A stretch of 64,000 nucleotides of DNA from CAZDRI01 sp964508055 (GTDB lineage Bacteria; Pseudomonadota; Gammaproteobacteria; PS1; Pseudothioglobaceae). The translations under genes were made by a program, and so were the position numbers. Position 1 is the stretch's first letter; each line of letters opens with the position of its first letter. The stretch lies in the NCBI GenBank assembly GCA_964508055.1, contig CAZDRI010000004.1, forward strand, positions 12,844 to 76,843, in the 5' to 3' direction. The notes beneath the pieces were generated by a model that ran no database searches, was not told where the DNA came from, and saw only the letters and a program-made list of their open reading frames with translations. Shown here one piece after another: positions 27,253 through 37,384 of this stretch.

Positions 27253-29241
27253 TCAAATCTTAAATTGGTTTTCTTTTAATTTAGTTATTTGGTTTCTAAC
27301 ATCAGCGGCCTGTTCAAATTTTAACTCTTTTGCATAAGCATACATTTGTTTTTCTAAGCGTTTAATTTCTTTATTTAACTGCACTGGAGTATATTGAATA
27401 ATAATATTTTGCTCTTTATCAAATTTTTCTCTCTCTTCAGTTAAATCAGTATCTAATATATCAACAATTGGTTTTACTATACCTTTAGGAGTTATATTAT
27501 TTTTTATATTATATTGTTGTTGTTTATGTCTTCTCCTTTCGGTTTCATCTATAGCTTTTTTCATTGAATTAGTAACTCTATCAGCATATAAAATAGCCTT
27601 ACCATTTATATGCCTTGCAGCCCTGCCAATAGTTTGTATTAATGAGCGTTCAGAGCGTAAAAAACCTTCTTTATCAGCATCTAAAATAGCAACTAAAGAT
27701 ACCTCTGGGATATCTAAGCCCTCACGAAGTAAATTTATACCAACTAAAACATCAAATTTACCTATTCTTAAATCTCTTATTATTTCTACTCTTTCAACAG
27801 TATCAACATCAGAATGTAAGTATCTTACTTTTACACTATGCTCTGTTAAGTATTCTGTTAGATTTTCTGCTAGTTTTTTAGTTAAAGTAGTTACTAGCAC
27901 TCTTTCTTTTAAAACTACTCTTTTATTTATTTCTGATAACAAATCATCAACTTGTGTGGCTACCTCTCTTATTTCTACTCCTGGGTCTAATAAACCTGTT
28001 GGACGCACTATTTGTTCAACTATTGTGCTACTTTTATTTAATTCATAATCTTGAGGAGTAGCTGATACAAAAATACATTGCCCAACTCTATCCTCAAATT
28101 CATTAAATTGCAAAGGTCTATTATCTAAAGCAGAAGGTAGGCGAAAGCCAAATTCAACTAAGGTTTGTTTTCTAGATCTGTCACCTCTATACATACCTCC
28201 AATTTGCGGAACAGTTACATGTGATTCATCAATTATGATAATTGCATCACTTGGCAGATAGTCCATTAATGTTGGCGGTGGCTCATCTTTATTTCTCGCT
28301 GATAAATAACGCGAATAATTTTCAATACCAGTGCAATAGCCAAGTTCTCGCATCATTTCTAAATCTAATAATACTCTTTGACTCAAGCGTTGCTCTTCTA
28401 CTAATTTATTTTCAGCTAATAATTCTTTTTTTCTAATTCTTAGCTCAGCTTTTATATCCTCTAAAACACTTAGAATTTTTGCTTTTGGAGTTACATAGTG
28501 GGTCTGTGGATAAATTGTAATCCTTTGAATACTTTGTATTTTTTTAGCTGTTAAAGGATCAAACCAATAAAGACTTTCCACCTCATCATCAAATAATTCT
28601 ACCCTAATTGCTTTTGATTCAGAATCTGCTGGAAAAATATCAACTACCTCACCTTTAACTCTAAAATTGCCTCTATTTAACACAACATCATTTCTAGTAT
28701 ATTGCATCTCTGATAATCTAAGTAAAATTTGTCTTTGTTTAATGACTTCACCAACAGATAAATGCAGTAACATTGACATATAGCTTTTAGGGTCACCTAA
28801 TCCATAAATAGCTGAAACGCTAGCAATAATAATTACATCTTTACGCTCTAATAGTGCTTTAGTGGCTGATAGACGCATTTGTTCAATTTGTTCGTTGATA
28901 GATGCATCTTTTTCAATATAAGTATCAGAAGCAGGCACATAAGCCTCTGGCTGATAATAATCATAATAAGAAACAAAATATTCAACTGCATTATTAGGGA
29001 AAAATACTTTCATTTCACTATATAATTGTGCTGCTAAAGTTTTATTAGGTGCTAAGATAAGACTAGGCCTTTTAGTCGCATATATTACATTTGCTAAGGT
29101 AAATGTTTTACCAGAGCCGGTAACTCCTAATAGAGTTTGAAATTTTTCATTGGCATTTAAGCAAGCAGTTAGTGCTTTTATTGCTTGGACTTGATCTCCC
29201 ATAGGTGAGAAATCACTTTTTAATTGAAAGGATTTTTTCAT
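27253..29241 (-). CDS. uvrB: Excinuclease ABC subunit B
   Basis: The 662-residue helicase-like protein has Walker A GVTGSGKT (39-46), the beta-hairpin region YYDYYQPEAYVPASDTYIEK, IIIDESHVTVPQIGGMYRGD (DEAD-type box), LREGLDIPEVSLVAILDADKEG, and QTIGRAARH (motif VI). A C-terminal UVR domain (KQMYAYAKELKFEQAADVRNQI) binds UvrC. It verifies damage in nucleotide-excision repair with UvrA and UvrC. Length is normal. No SOS box could be confidently read upstream. Confidence 0.97.
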   Translation of the reverse strand: MKKSFQLKSDFSPMGDQVQAIKALTACLNANEKFQTLLGVTGSGKTFTLANVIYATKRPSLILAPNKTLAAQLYSEMKVFFPNNAVEYFVSYYDYYQPEAYVPASDTYIEKDASINEQIEQMRLSATKALLERKDVIIIASVSAIYGLGDPKSYMSMLLHLSVGEVIKQRQILLRLSEMQYTRNDVVLNRGNFRVKGEVVDIFPADSESKAIRVELFDDEVESLYWFDPLTAKKIQSIQRITIYPQTHYVTPKAKILSVLEDIKAELRIRKKELLAENKLVEEQRLSQRVLLDLEMMRELGYCTGIENYSRYLSARNKDEPPPTLMDYLPSDAIIIIDESHVTVPQIGGMYRGDRSRKQTLVEFGFRLPSALDNRPLQFNEFEDRVGQCIFVSATPQDYELNKSSTIVEQIVRPTGLLDPGVEIREVATQVDDLLSEINKRVVLKERVLVTTLTKKLAENLTEYLTEHSVKVRYLHSDVDTVERVEIIRDLRIGKFDVLVGINLLREGLDIPEVSLVAILDADKEGFLRSERSLIQTIGRAARHINGKAILYADRVTNSMKKAIDETERRRHKQQQYNIKNNITPKGIVKPIVDILDTDLTEEREKFDKEQNIIIQYTPVQLNKEIKRLEKQMYAYAKELKFEQAADVRNQITKLKENQFKI

Positions 29242-29350
29242 ATTAAAATTTTTAAAAACTAATATGTTATTTTAATTTAAAAATATTTAAGAAATAATGC
29301 TCATTTTGGTATTATAAAAACTTTATAAAATTTTTATTCGGAATATTAAA

Positions 29351-30523
29351 ATGAATCCATTATCTAATAGAGTTGAATCAATAAAACCATCACCAACTTT
29401 GGTTGTTAGCGCAAAAGCTAATGAATTAAAAGCTAAAGGTATTAACATAGTTTCAATGGGCTCTGGTGAGCCTGATTTTGACACACCTGAGAATATTTGC
29501 AAAGCTGGCATTGCAGCTATTAATAATGGCCAAACTCGCTATACTGCTGTAGATGGCACAGCTTCATTAAAAAAAGCTATTATTGATAAATTCAAAAGAG
29601 AAAATAATCTTGAATATAGTTTACAAGAAGTTATGGTTTCTTCTGGAGGTAAGAAAGTAGTATATAACCTTGCACTTGCAATTTTAAATGCAGGTGATGA
29701 AGTTATAATACCTGCACCATATTGGGTATCCTATCCTGATATTGTAATTCTAGCAGATGCAAAGCCAATAATAATAACCACAGATATAAATGATAATTTT
29801 AAGATTACTGCTGAAAAATTAGAAAATGCAATAACTGATAAAACAAAACTATTAATGCTAAACAGCCCTTCTAACCCAACAGGGGTAATTTACAATGATG
29901 AAGAACTTAAGAATATAGCTAAAGTATTATTACGACATCCTAATATTTTCATCTTAAGCGATGATATTTATGAGCATATTCGTTGGAATAATAAACCTTT
30001 TGTTAATATTGTAATGGCTGAACCAAAATTAAAAGATAGGACTATTATCTTAAATGGTGTATCTAAAGCCTATGCTATGACTGGATGGCGTATTGGCTAT
30101 GCAGCCGGTCCTCAAAACATTATAAAAGCAATGAGTAAAATTCAATCTCAAAGTACTTCAAATCCTTGTTCTATAGCTCAAGCTGCTGCTGAAGAGGCTT
30201 TAAATGGCAAGCAAGACTTTATTAAAGAAATGGTAACGGCATTTGAAAAAAGACACAATTATATTGTCAGTAGTTTAAATGCAATTGATGGTATTAAATG
30301 CAATAAATCAGAAGGTGCTTTTTATTCATTTGCTTATGTAGGAGATTTGATTAAACGCTTAGGTCTAAAAGATGATGTTGAGCTTGCTAATTATTGCTTA
30401 GAAAAACTAAATATCGCCTTAGTACCAGGCTCTGCTTTTGGTGCCAATAATTATATTAGATTTTCCTTTGCAACTAGTATGACTAATATTGAAAAAGCTG
30501 TTAAGCGTTTAGCTGAATTATAA
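29351..30523 (+). CDS. aspC: Aspartate aminotransferase (class I-gamma)
   Basis: The 390-residue fold-type I PLP enzyme has SMGSGEPDFDTPENI (near 36), YWVSYPDIV, NSPSNPTGVIY (near 171), SDDIYEHIRW, the Schiff-base lysine in NGVSKAYAMTGWRIGYAAGP (Lys239) and the C-terminal NNYIRFSFATS arginine. The I-gamma group makes aspartate from oxaloacetate, and some members also act on prephenate or aromatic amino acids, so the symbol is provisional. It is divergent from uvrB. Confidence 0.9.
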   Translation: MNPLSNRVESIKPSPTLVVSAKANELKAKGINIVSMGSGEPDFDTPENICKAGIAAINNGQTRYTAVDGTASLKKAIIDKFKRENNLEYSLQEVMVSSGGKKVVYNLALAILNAGDEVIIPAPYWVSYPDIVILADAKPIIITTDINDNFKITAEKLENAITDKTKLLMLNSPSNPTGVIYNDEELKNIAKVLLRHPNIFILSDDIYEHIRWNNKPFVNIVMAEPKLKDRTIILNGVSKAYAMTGWRIGYAAGPQNIIKAMSKIQSQSTSNPCSIAQAAAEEALNGKQDFIKEMVTAFEKRHNYIVSSLNAIDGIKCNKSEGAFYSFAYVGDLIKRLGLKDDVELANYCLEKLNIALVPGSAFGANNYIRFSFATSMTNIEKAVKRLAEL

Positions 30524-30744
30524 AAAAATAGTCAAAAAATATAAATTAATTGAAGACACAGACAGCTATTAAAAAATCTAGAAAAGAGCTGCTTAGAATG
30601 GTAGCAAAACAATAAATTACTATTTATTTTTTATTCTTGAAATCTGTAAACATTAAAGAGATTTTATTTTTTAGCACAGGATATTTTATAAAATCTTTTC
30701 TTTTAGAGCTGTATTGTTTAATACTATTTGATATTAGTAGTAAT
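30524..30744. other. Intergenic stretch between aspC and tRNA-Asn
   Basis: Together with the tRNA and its flanks this fills about 390 bp without a protein gene. An AT-rich imperfect inverted repeat (AAAGAGATTTTAT near 30655 with ATAAAATCTTTT near 30690) could end either the aspC or the tRNA transcript. A 22-codon frame from the TTG at 30550 has no ribosome site. Nothing else is recognised. Confidence 0.4.
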
Positions 30745-30820
30745 TGGCTCCCCGAGCTGGACTCGAACCAGCGACCCAAGGATTAACAGTCCTTTGCTCT
30801 ACCAACTGAGCTATCGAGGA
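30745..30820 (-). tRNA. tRNA-Asn (anticodon GTT)
   Basis: The minus strand reads TCCTCGATAGCTCAGTTGG at the 5' end, an anticodon arm AGGACTGTTAATCCTT, and the T arm CTGGTTCGAGTCCAG, ending GCCA. The anticodon GTT (plus-strand AAC, 30785-30787) decodes asparagine. The acceptor stem pairs over 7 bp with one G-T, and CCA is encoded. The gene is single; no other tRNA or duplicated 3' end was seen next to it. Confidence 0.97.
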
Positions 30821-30864
30821 ATAAAAGAGCAAAATGATACCTATTTTAAATTATGCAGTCAATA

Positions 30865-30895
30865 AAAAAAGAGGTGCATATAGCACCTCTTTTTT
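30865..30895 (-). terminator. Terminator of the sulfur globule protein gene
   Basis: AAAAAAGAGGTGC (30865-30877) and GCACCTCTTTTTT (30883-30895) are perfect arms around an ATATA loop. On the minus strand the hairpin lies 18 bp after the sulfur globule stop and ends in a T-run. It is symmetrical and could work in both directions. Confidence 0.85.
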
Positions 30896-30912
30896 AAAAT
30901 TAAAAGTATTAC

Positions 30913-31422
30913 TTACTTTTGATTTTTATTGTCGCTATTATTATTTGCAGGCGCATTGTTTACATTACCCGGCTGCATCATATTATTCATTCTATATGGG
31001 TTTTGATAGCCATAACCACCATAATATGGAGCATAACCATAACCACCACGACGATAACCACCATAATAAGGTCTATCATAGTAGTCTCCATAATAGTCTC
31101 CATAACCACGACCATATCCGCGACCATAGCCTCTGCCTCTGCCATAACCACGACCAGAACCATAACCATCAATGTCACTATCAGCATCCATATTGAAACT
31201 GAAGTTTCCTCTTCCACGACCGCGACCGCTTCCAAATAAATCGCCAAAGGCATCATTCCAAATATCGCCAACGCCATCACCCCAGCCATCGCCATAATAT
31301 CTATCACCTCTGTCATAGTATCTGTCGTTGTCCCAAGGACCCCAATTATTACCCCAGAATGCTGAAGCATTAATTGAAGCAAATAAAGCTATAATTGCTA
31401 AAACTTTAATTGTACTTTTCAT
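30913..31422 (-). CDS. Sulfur globule protein (Gly/Tyr/Arg-rich, secreted)
   Basis: The 169-residue protein has a signal peptide (IKVLAIIALFASINASA, cleavage near 21). The mature chain begins FWGNNWGPWDN, passes through DGWGDGVGDIWNDAFGDLFG and NFSFNMDADSD, and then has about 60 residues of GRGYGRG/GDYYGDY-type repeats before an Asn/Pro-rich tail. This matches the low-complexity envelope proteins (SgpA/B/C type) that coat periplasmic sulfur globules in sulfur oxidisers. AGGAG precedes the ATG. The Arg content of the repeats is high. It is the best metabolic marker in the window. Confidence 0.85.
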   Translation of the reverse strand: MKSTIKVLAIIALFASINASAFWGNNWGPWDNDRYYDRGDRYYGDGWGDGVGDIWNDAFGDLFGSGRGRGRGNFSFNMDADSDIDGYGSGRGYGRGRGYGRGYGRGYGDYYGDYYDRPYYGGYRRGGYGYAPYYGGYGYQNPYRMNNMMQPGNVNNAPANNNSDNKNQK

Positions 31423-31439
31423 TTATTTATCTCCTATTT

Positions 31440-31468
31440 AAAAAAAAAATTTTGATAACATATCAAAA
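31440..31468 (-). promoter_or_regulatory. Hairpin plus T-tract in the sulfur globule protein leader
   Basis: On the minus strand TTTTGATA and TATCAAAA flank a three-base TGT loop and are followed by ten T residues, then by the AGGAG ribosome site. The layout is like a small intrinsic terminator placed in a leader, and could attenuate or protect this message. The stem has only one G-C pair, so it is weak. Confidence 0.35.
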
Positions 31469-31598
31469 CTGCTGCAAATTATCTCATAAAAAATACAAAT
31501 ATACAATATTAAAATATCGTAATATTCTAATATATTATTTACTAATAGTGTTTATTTTATCTATTCCAATAAGTTATGCTTATATATTAAATATAAAT

Positions 31599-34500
31599 TT
31601 AACCTTCTTTTTTTAAAAAATCATCAGTATTTATCTTTTTTTCTGATATTTTCTTAGTAGAATTAATAGGTTTGTCTTTGATAATAGTTTTAATCCACTC
31701 TTTTGCTTTTTTTGCATCAGGTTTAGTTATGTTATTTTCTTTTTCAGTTTTATGGATATTATATTTATCATCTGCTGAATCATCACCAGGCAATAACCCT
31801 AAATTAATAGCTACCACCTTACAATGCTTTTCACCAACGCTTAATGTTCCTAAAGGAATAACTATTAATGTTAATAAAGTTGAAATCATAACCCCAAATA
31901 ATAAAGATATTGCCATTCCTTGAAAAATAGGGTCAAATAAAATCAAAGCAGAACCACCAACTAAAGTTAGAGCAGTAATTAAAATTGGTCTAGTTCTAGC
32001 ACCACAAGAATTTACGACAGCTTCAAAAAATGGCACTCCTTTTGCATAATCTTGAACTGTGAAGTCCACTAATAAAATTGAATTTCTAACAATAATACCA
32101 GACAAAGCAATCCAGCCAATCATTGAAGTAGCGGTAAAATCAGCATTTAACAGCCAATGACCGGGAATAATGCCTAATAATGTTAGTGGGATAGGAGCCA
32201 TTATGACACTAGGGACAATAAAATTGCCAAATTGGTAAACAACTAACATATAAATAATCATCAAAGCTACACCAAAAGCAAGTCCCATATCTCTGAATGT
32301 CTCATAAGTAATAGTCCATTCTCCAGCCCAAACAAAACTTGGTACATTTAAATTGTTAGGTCTATCTAAGTATTCTCCAGAAATTGTTTCTCCATCAACA
32401 GTTTCATACTTTTCTAATAAATCTTCTACAGCAGACATAGCATAAATTGGAGCACTTAATCTACCTATAGGCTCTCCTAAAACGAACTCAACAGGCATTA
32501 AGTCTTTATGAAAAATCAAATCATCTTGATATTCAAGACTAAATCTACCTAATTCCAGCAAAGGTATCATTAATCCAGTAGTAGAAGGCACTGGTAATTG
32601 TTTTAAATAAGAAAACTGTGAGCGTTTATTTAAAGGAACTTGGAGGCGAATCTTAGTTGGTTCTAAAGCATTCTTTTTTCTTATAGTGCTAATATCAAAG
32701 CCACTCATAGCCATTTCCATAGTCTCTTTAACAGTATGAACACTAACACCATATCTGTGTGCTTTTTCAGTATCAACTTCAAAGTGCCATACTAAATACC
32801 TATCTCGCATTAAATTATCAACATCTGTCATACTTTTAGACTCATTAAAAATATGAGTTAAATCATTTGCTAATTTTTTCCTAGTATTTTCGTCAGGTGC
32901 ATACACCTCTGCTACAACAGAGCGCAAAACTGGAGGACCAGGAGGCATCTCAACAATAGTGAGGTTAGCCCCTTCTTCATCAGTAATATTTTTTACTAAT
33001 TCCCTAACTTCCAAAGCAATTTCATGGCTTGACCTGTCTCTATCTTCCTTATCTAATAATTGAATTTGTAATTCACCTTGAGAACTAATATTTCTTAAAT
33101 AATAATGGCGAACCAAGCCGTTAAAATCAAAAGGTTGAGAGGTGCCAGCATAAAGCTGTATAGATTTAACTTCTGGAATATCCTTAACTATTGCCGCTAT
33201 TTTATGTAGAGTGGTGGTGGTATTGCTCAAAGCTGTGCCATCTGGCATATCAACTAAAACACCAAATTCACTTTTATTGTCTAAAGGTAACATTTTTACT
33301 GCAACAGCAGTAGCATAAAACATTGATATTGATATAAAAAACGACAATACTAAAAAGATTAAAAAAAACTTTCCTTGATTTCTCTTTAAATAAAGATTAG
33401 AGATACAAATATTAAAGAATTTTTGTAATTTAATTTTTATTTTATCCTCTTTTTTGTGCATTTTTTCTAACAAATCAATTGATGGAACAAATTTCATAAC
33501 AAAATATGGAGCAAAAACAAAAGCAGCAAATAAGGAAAACAACATAGCGACTGAACCTAAAATAGGTATAGGCATCATATAAGGACCCATCATCCCTCTA
33601 ACAGCAGCCATAGGCAGTAAGGCAGCAATAATAGTAAAAGTTGCTAAAATAGTAGGATTACCAACTTCTCTTACTGCATCAATAGCAGTAGCAATTGATA
33701 TTCTATTATCTAAAAGCCACCTCCTGTAAATATTTTCAACTACCACAGTGGCATCATCAACTAAAATCCCAATTGAAAAAATTAAAGCAAACAAGCTTAC
33801 TCTATCAATAGAAAGTCCTAATATCCAAGCTGAAAAAAGAGTCATTAATAAAACCACTGGAATAACTAAACCTATTACTAATGCTGGTCTTGCTCCTAAT
33901 GCTACCCATACTAAAAAAGTAACAATACCGGTGGCAATGAAAAGTTCTCTAATTAGACCATTGACCTTATCATTGGCAGTTTTACCATAATTTCTACTTA
34001 CAGCTATATGAACATTATCTGGTATTAATCTGCCTTTTAATTCTTCTACTTTTTTTAAAATATCATTAGCTACAGTTACCCCATTACTTCCATATTTCTT
34101 AGCAACAGCAACTGTTACTGCTTGTTCCCCATTAGCTTTTATATCTGATTTATCAGCTTTGCCTGAATAATGACTTACTAATTTCTCTGTTTCTTCCACC
34201 CCGTAATATACATTCGCTATATCTCTTATATAAATTGGTTTGTTATCTTTAATTGCCACAGTTATGTTTTTTATATCATCAGAGTTTTTGAAAAAATCTC
34301 CTGAATACACCTGCATTTCATAATCGTATGATTCAACTTTTCCTGTTTGTTGCTTAATGTTAGCACTTTTTATAGCATTTGCTATTTGTTGTAATGATAT
34401 ATTGTAGCCTGCTAGTCTTTCAGGATAAACATCTATGTTAAATACTTCTTTTCTACCTCCAACAACAAAACCATTATTAGTATCCTTTACAGATTCAAGT

Positions 34501-35024
34501 TGTTGTAATAATTCAAGCCCTAATAATCTTAATTGACCATCATCTATTTGTTTTGACCACAATGTTAAGTTAACTATTGGAACATCGTCTATTTCTTTTG
34601 GTTTCACTATTGGCATCCTAACACCTTCAGGCATCAGATCCATATTAGAATGTATCTTATCTCTAACTTTTATAATAGATGCACCCATCTCTTCGCCAAC
34701 ATCAAACTCAACTGTTATGATTGCTCTACCTTTATCACTTACAGAATAAACATGCTTCACGCCTAATAAATGACTCATAAGGCGTGATAAAGGTCTTACT
34801 GTAATATCTGCAACTTCTTTTGATGTTGCTCCAGGATATGATATAAAAATATCAATTAAAGGAACAGAAATTTGAGGGTCTTCTTGTCTTGGAGTAGATA
34901 TTAAACCAATAATTCCAGCACCTAACATTGCTAAGAAAAATAAAATTGAAAGCGGTGATGTTATGAAAGTCTTAGCTAATTTACCAGCGGCACCTAAATT
35001 ATTATCTGAAGATAAGTCGGACAT
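31599..35024 (-). CDS. RND efflux transporter, AcrB-like inner-membrane subunit
   Basis: The 1141-residue protein has the AcrB-type layout: first helix near 22-42, a porter domain (RPLSRLMSHLLGVKHVYS), helices from about 345 with FSIGILVDDATVVVENIYRR (the proton-relay aspartate pair), a second porter half, and final helices with GIIVRNSILLVDFTVQDYA. About 100 extra C-terminal residues are polar and Lys-rich (from roughly 1050). It is the proton-driven pump of a tripartite exporter. The adaptor gene lies directly upstream; no TolC-like gene is in the window. The substrate is unknown. Confidence 0.92.
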   Translation of the reverse strand: MSDLSSDNNLGAAGKLAKTFITSPLSILFFLAMLGAGIIGLISTPRQEDPQISVPLIDIFISYPGATSKEVADITVRPLSRLMSHLLGVKHVYSVSDKGRAIITVEFDVGEEMGASIIKVRDKIHSNMDLMPEGVRMPIVKPKEIDDVPIVNLTLWSKQIDDGQLRLLGLELLQQLESVKDTNNGFVVGGRKEVFNIDVYPERLAGYNISLQQIANAIKSANIKQQTGKVESYDYEMQVYSGDFFKNSDDIKNITVAIKDNKPIYIRDIANVYYGVEETEKLVSHYSGKADKSDIKANGEQAVTVAVAKKYGSNGVTVANDILKKVEELKGRLIPDNVHIAVSRNYGKTANDKVNGLIRELFIATGIVTFLVWVALGARPALVIGLVIPVVLLMTLFSAWILGLSIDRVSLFALIFSIGILVDDATVVVENIYRRWLLDNRISIATAIDAVREVGNPTILATFTIIAALLPMAAVRGMMGPYMMPIPILGSVAMLFSLFAAFVFAPYFVMKFVPSIDLLEKMHKKEDKIKIKLQKFFNICISNLYLKRNQGKFFLIFLVLSFFISISMFYATAVAVKMLPLDNKSEFGVLVDMPDGTALSNTTTTLHKIAAIVKDIPEVKSIQLYAGTSQPFDFNGLVRHYYLRNISSQGELQIQLLDKEDRDRSSHEIALEVRELVKNITDEEGANLTIVEMPPGPPVLRSVVAEVYAPDENTRKKLANDLTHIFNESKSMTDVDNLMRDRYLVWHFEVDTEKAHRYGVSVHTVKETMEMAMSGFDISTIRKKNALEPTKIRLQVPLNKRSQFSYLKQLPVPSTTGLMIPLLELGRFSLEYQDDLIFHKDLMPVEFVLGEPIGRLSAPIYAMSAVEDLLEKYETVDGETISGEYLDRPNNLNVPSFVWAGEWTITYETFRDMGLAFGVALMIIYMLVVYQFGNFIVPSVIMAPIPLTLLGIIPGHWLLNADFTATSMIGWIALSGIIVRNSILLVDFTVQDYAKGVPFFEAVVNSCGARTRPILITALTLVGGSALILFDPIFQGMAISLLFGVMISTLLTLIVIPLGTLSVGEKHCKVVAINLGLLPGDDSADDKYNIHKTEKENNITKPDAKKAKEWIKTIIKDKPINSTKKISEKKINTDDFLKKEG

Positions 35025-35029
35025 AGTTA

Positions 35030-36160
35030 TTAGTTAACAATTATCCCTGAAACTGTTAGTATATTAGGATTAATAATGATTTTTTCACCTGGTTTTAATC
35101 CTGATAATACACTAGTCTCATCATCATTAATTTTTTCACCTACACGAATAAATCTTAATTCTGTTTTATTTTGACTATCTACCACAAAAACACTTGGCAA
35201 ACTACTACGCCAAATAAGTGCTGAATCAGGTATCACTGCTACTAATCTATTTCTGCCTTGTTCAAATAATTCTAATTCTGCGTAAGAGCCTGGAACTGCA
35301 TAAAGATTCTCAGGTAAATCAAGTTTTATCTTAACAGTGTGATTATTCACATCAGCTATAGGATATATTTGCACTAATTTAGCATTTATAACAACATTAG
35401 ATGAATCTAATTTGACTCTATAATAATTATTTAATATAAAATGTGAAACAAGTCTAGATGGTACATTTATTTCTACTTGTAACTCTTTGATATTAGTAAA
35501 TTTAATTAGTTCTTTACCATATTGAACTGTATCTCCTTTATCAACATTTTTTGAAATGATAACTCCATCAAAAGGAGCTCTAATAGCAGAATCTTTTAAC
35601 TTTTCATCAATTTCTCTTAATTTAGCAAAAGCTTGTCTCAATCTTTGTCTAGCTTGAGCAAAATGCGAATAGGCATCTGTCCTCCGAGCATAACGGTCAA
35701 AACTTGAATCTGTGTTATTAAGATTTTGCATTGGGTTAAAAGCTCTAAACATGCCAGGCATACCACCAAACACATTATCAGATTCTGCATATGGAGCAAT
35801 TATTGATTTAGAATATTGAACATTTGCATTGCGCAATATTTCATTTGCAGAGGCAATTTCTGCATGAGCTGCATCTTTTTGAGCTCTTATTGATTCATGC
35901 TCTAATAAAACTATTAAATCGCCTTTTTCAAAAGAATCTCCCTCCTTGCCTTTTATATCAATAACATCTCCTGAAACTTGGGCAAATAAGTTTATTTCAG
36001 ATTTTGGTATTATATTACCTCCTAAAATTACTCTTTTTCCAATTGGTAGTGATCTAACATTACCAACATTATAGTTGTAATCATTTTTAGCTTGTGCATA
36101 CAGATTAAGGCTAAAAATAGTTACTAATAAATAAAATGTGTAATTTTTATAAAAATTCAT
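35030..36160 (-). CDS. RND efflux periplasmic adaptor (membrane fusion protein)
   Basis: The 376-residue protein has a signal peptide (FYLLVTIFSLNLYAQA) and the adaptor domains: a lipoyl-like half with SEINLFAQVSGDVIDIKGKEGDSFEKGDLIV (near 55-85), an alpha-helical hairpin (about 90-180), the second half IRAPFDGVIISKNVDKGDTVQYGKEL, and beta-barrel strands to the end. No lipobox cysteine is seen at the cleavage site. It links the pump encoded 5 bp downstream to an outer-membrane channel. Confidence 0.9.
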   Translation of the reverse strand: MNFYKNYTFYLLVTIFSLNLYAQAKNDYNYNVGNVRSLPIGKRVILGGNIIPKSEINLFAQVSGDVIDIKGKEGDSFEKGDLIVLLEHESIRAQKDAAHAEIASANEILRNANVQYSKSIIAPYAESDNVFGGMPGMFRAFNPMQNLNNTDSSFDRYARRTDAYSHFAQARQRLRQAFAKLREIDEKLKDSAIRAPFDGVIISKNVDKGDTVQYGKELIKFTNIKELQVEINVPSRLVSHFILNNYYRVKLDSSNVVINAKLVQIYPIADVNNHTVKIKLDLPENLYAVPGSYAELELFEQGRNRLVAVIPDSALIWRSSLPSVFVVDSQNKTELRFIRVGEKINDDETSVLSGLKPGEKIIINPNILTVSGIIVN

Positions 36161-36415
36161 ACAAAATAAAACCTAATAACTTAATAAATGAGCATCTATT
36201 ATTTTAAACTGATAAATGTAATATAGCTTTGTTTTTTTTAATAATTAAATTTATTTAAACAATTGCAAAACCATATTGGGAGTGAATTTTGAAGAATATA
36301 ACTTTGTATTAAAAACTTTGTAAGTTATTGATTTAGCATTCTTTATTCATACAAACAATTTGATAAAAGATATTGTAAAATGTATATTTAACACATTTTT
36401 CAATCTTAAATTAAT

Positions 36416-37384
36416 ATGAAAATAGCTTTTACTCCAGGAGAACCAGCAGGAATAGGTATTGATTTAGCTATTATGAATGCTCAAAAAAAAACACTATTTC
36501 CACTTATAACATTTAGTGACCCCGATTTATTATTGAAAAGAGCTAAACTACTAAACCTGCCACTTAAAGTTACTGAGAGTGAGAGTAAAACCATTGCAGG
36601 CGAAATATGTGTATATCCTGTAAAATTAAGACACCCTGCTACAGCCGGTAAGCTAAATGTTAAAAATGCCAACTTTGTATTAGAAACTATAGATTTAGCA
36701 ATAAAACATTGTTTAGAATATAAAACTGATGCTCTCTTAACAGGTGCAGTACATAAGGGGATTATTAATGAAGCTGGGATAAATTTTAGTGGTCATACAG
36801 AATATTTAGCTAACAAAACTAATGTAGAAAAAACTGTAATGATGTTAGTTACTAAAAATTTAAAGGTTGCATTAGCTACTACCCACCTACCTCTAAGAGA
36901 AGTTGCAGATAATATAACAAAAGTTTCTCTTAAAAAAACTATTACTATATTAAACAATGAGTTAAAAACAAAGTTTAATATAAAAAATCCTAAAATTTTA
37001 GTTTGTGGTTTAAACCCTCATGCTGGAGAAGACGGGCATTTAGGCAAGGAAGAAATAAAAATAATTAATCCTGTTATTAAAGAGTTAAATAAAAAAAATA
37101 ATTTTCATCTAATTGGAGCAATGCCTGCTGATACTGCATTTACCAAAAATTCTCTTAAAAATGCTGATTGCATTTTAGCAATGTATCATGACCAAGGACT
37201 GCCTACCTTAAAAGCCTTTGGTTTTAATAAAGCTGCCAATATTACTTTGGGTTTACCTTTTATTAGAAGTTCAGTTGACCATGGCACAGCACTAAATCTA
37301 GCAGGGACTGGTAATATAGACACTGGTAGTTTAGATACTGCACTTTTCTATACAAAAATGATGCTAAATAATGCAAAAATATAA
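36416..37384 (+). CDS. pdxA: 4-hydroxythreonine-4-phosphate dehydrogenase
   Basis: The 322-residue protein begins KIAFTPGEPAGIGIDLAI (GEPAGIG) and includes the metal-binding histidines in NFSGHTEYLA and GLNPHAGEDGHLG, MYHDQGLPTLKAFGF and RSSVDHGTALN. It acts in pyridoxal-phosphate synthesis. It overlaps ksgA by 14 bp and precedes apaH, the same order as enterobacterial pdxA-ksgA-apaG-apaH but without apaG and without surA upstream. Confidence 0.95.
   Translation: MKIAFTPGEPAGIGIDLAIMNAQKKTLFPLITFSDPDLLLKRAKLLNLPLKVTESESKTIAGEICVYPVKLRHPATAGKLNVKNANFVLETIDLAIKHCLEYKTDALLTGAVHKGIINEAGINFSGHTEYLANKTNVEKTVMMLVTKNLKVALATTHLPLREVADNITKVSLKKTITILNNELKTKFNIKNPKILVCGLNPHAGEDGHLGKEEIKIINPVIKELNKKNNFHLIGAMPADTAFTKNSLKNADCILAMYHDQGLPTLKAFGFNKAANITLGLPFIRSSVDHGTALNLAGTGNIDTGSLDTALFYTKMMLNNAKI

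Noticed and set aside
30745..30820. tRNA-Asn as an integration site for an island
   Set aside because: No integrase gene and no duplicated tRNA 3' end were seen on either side.
30919..31382. Several long open frames antisense or shifted within the sulfur globule gene
   Set aside because: They are shadows of the repetitive Gly/Tyr/Arg codons; their translations are low-complexity Thr/Ile or Met/Val strings with no ribosome sites.
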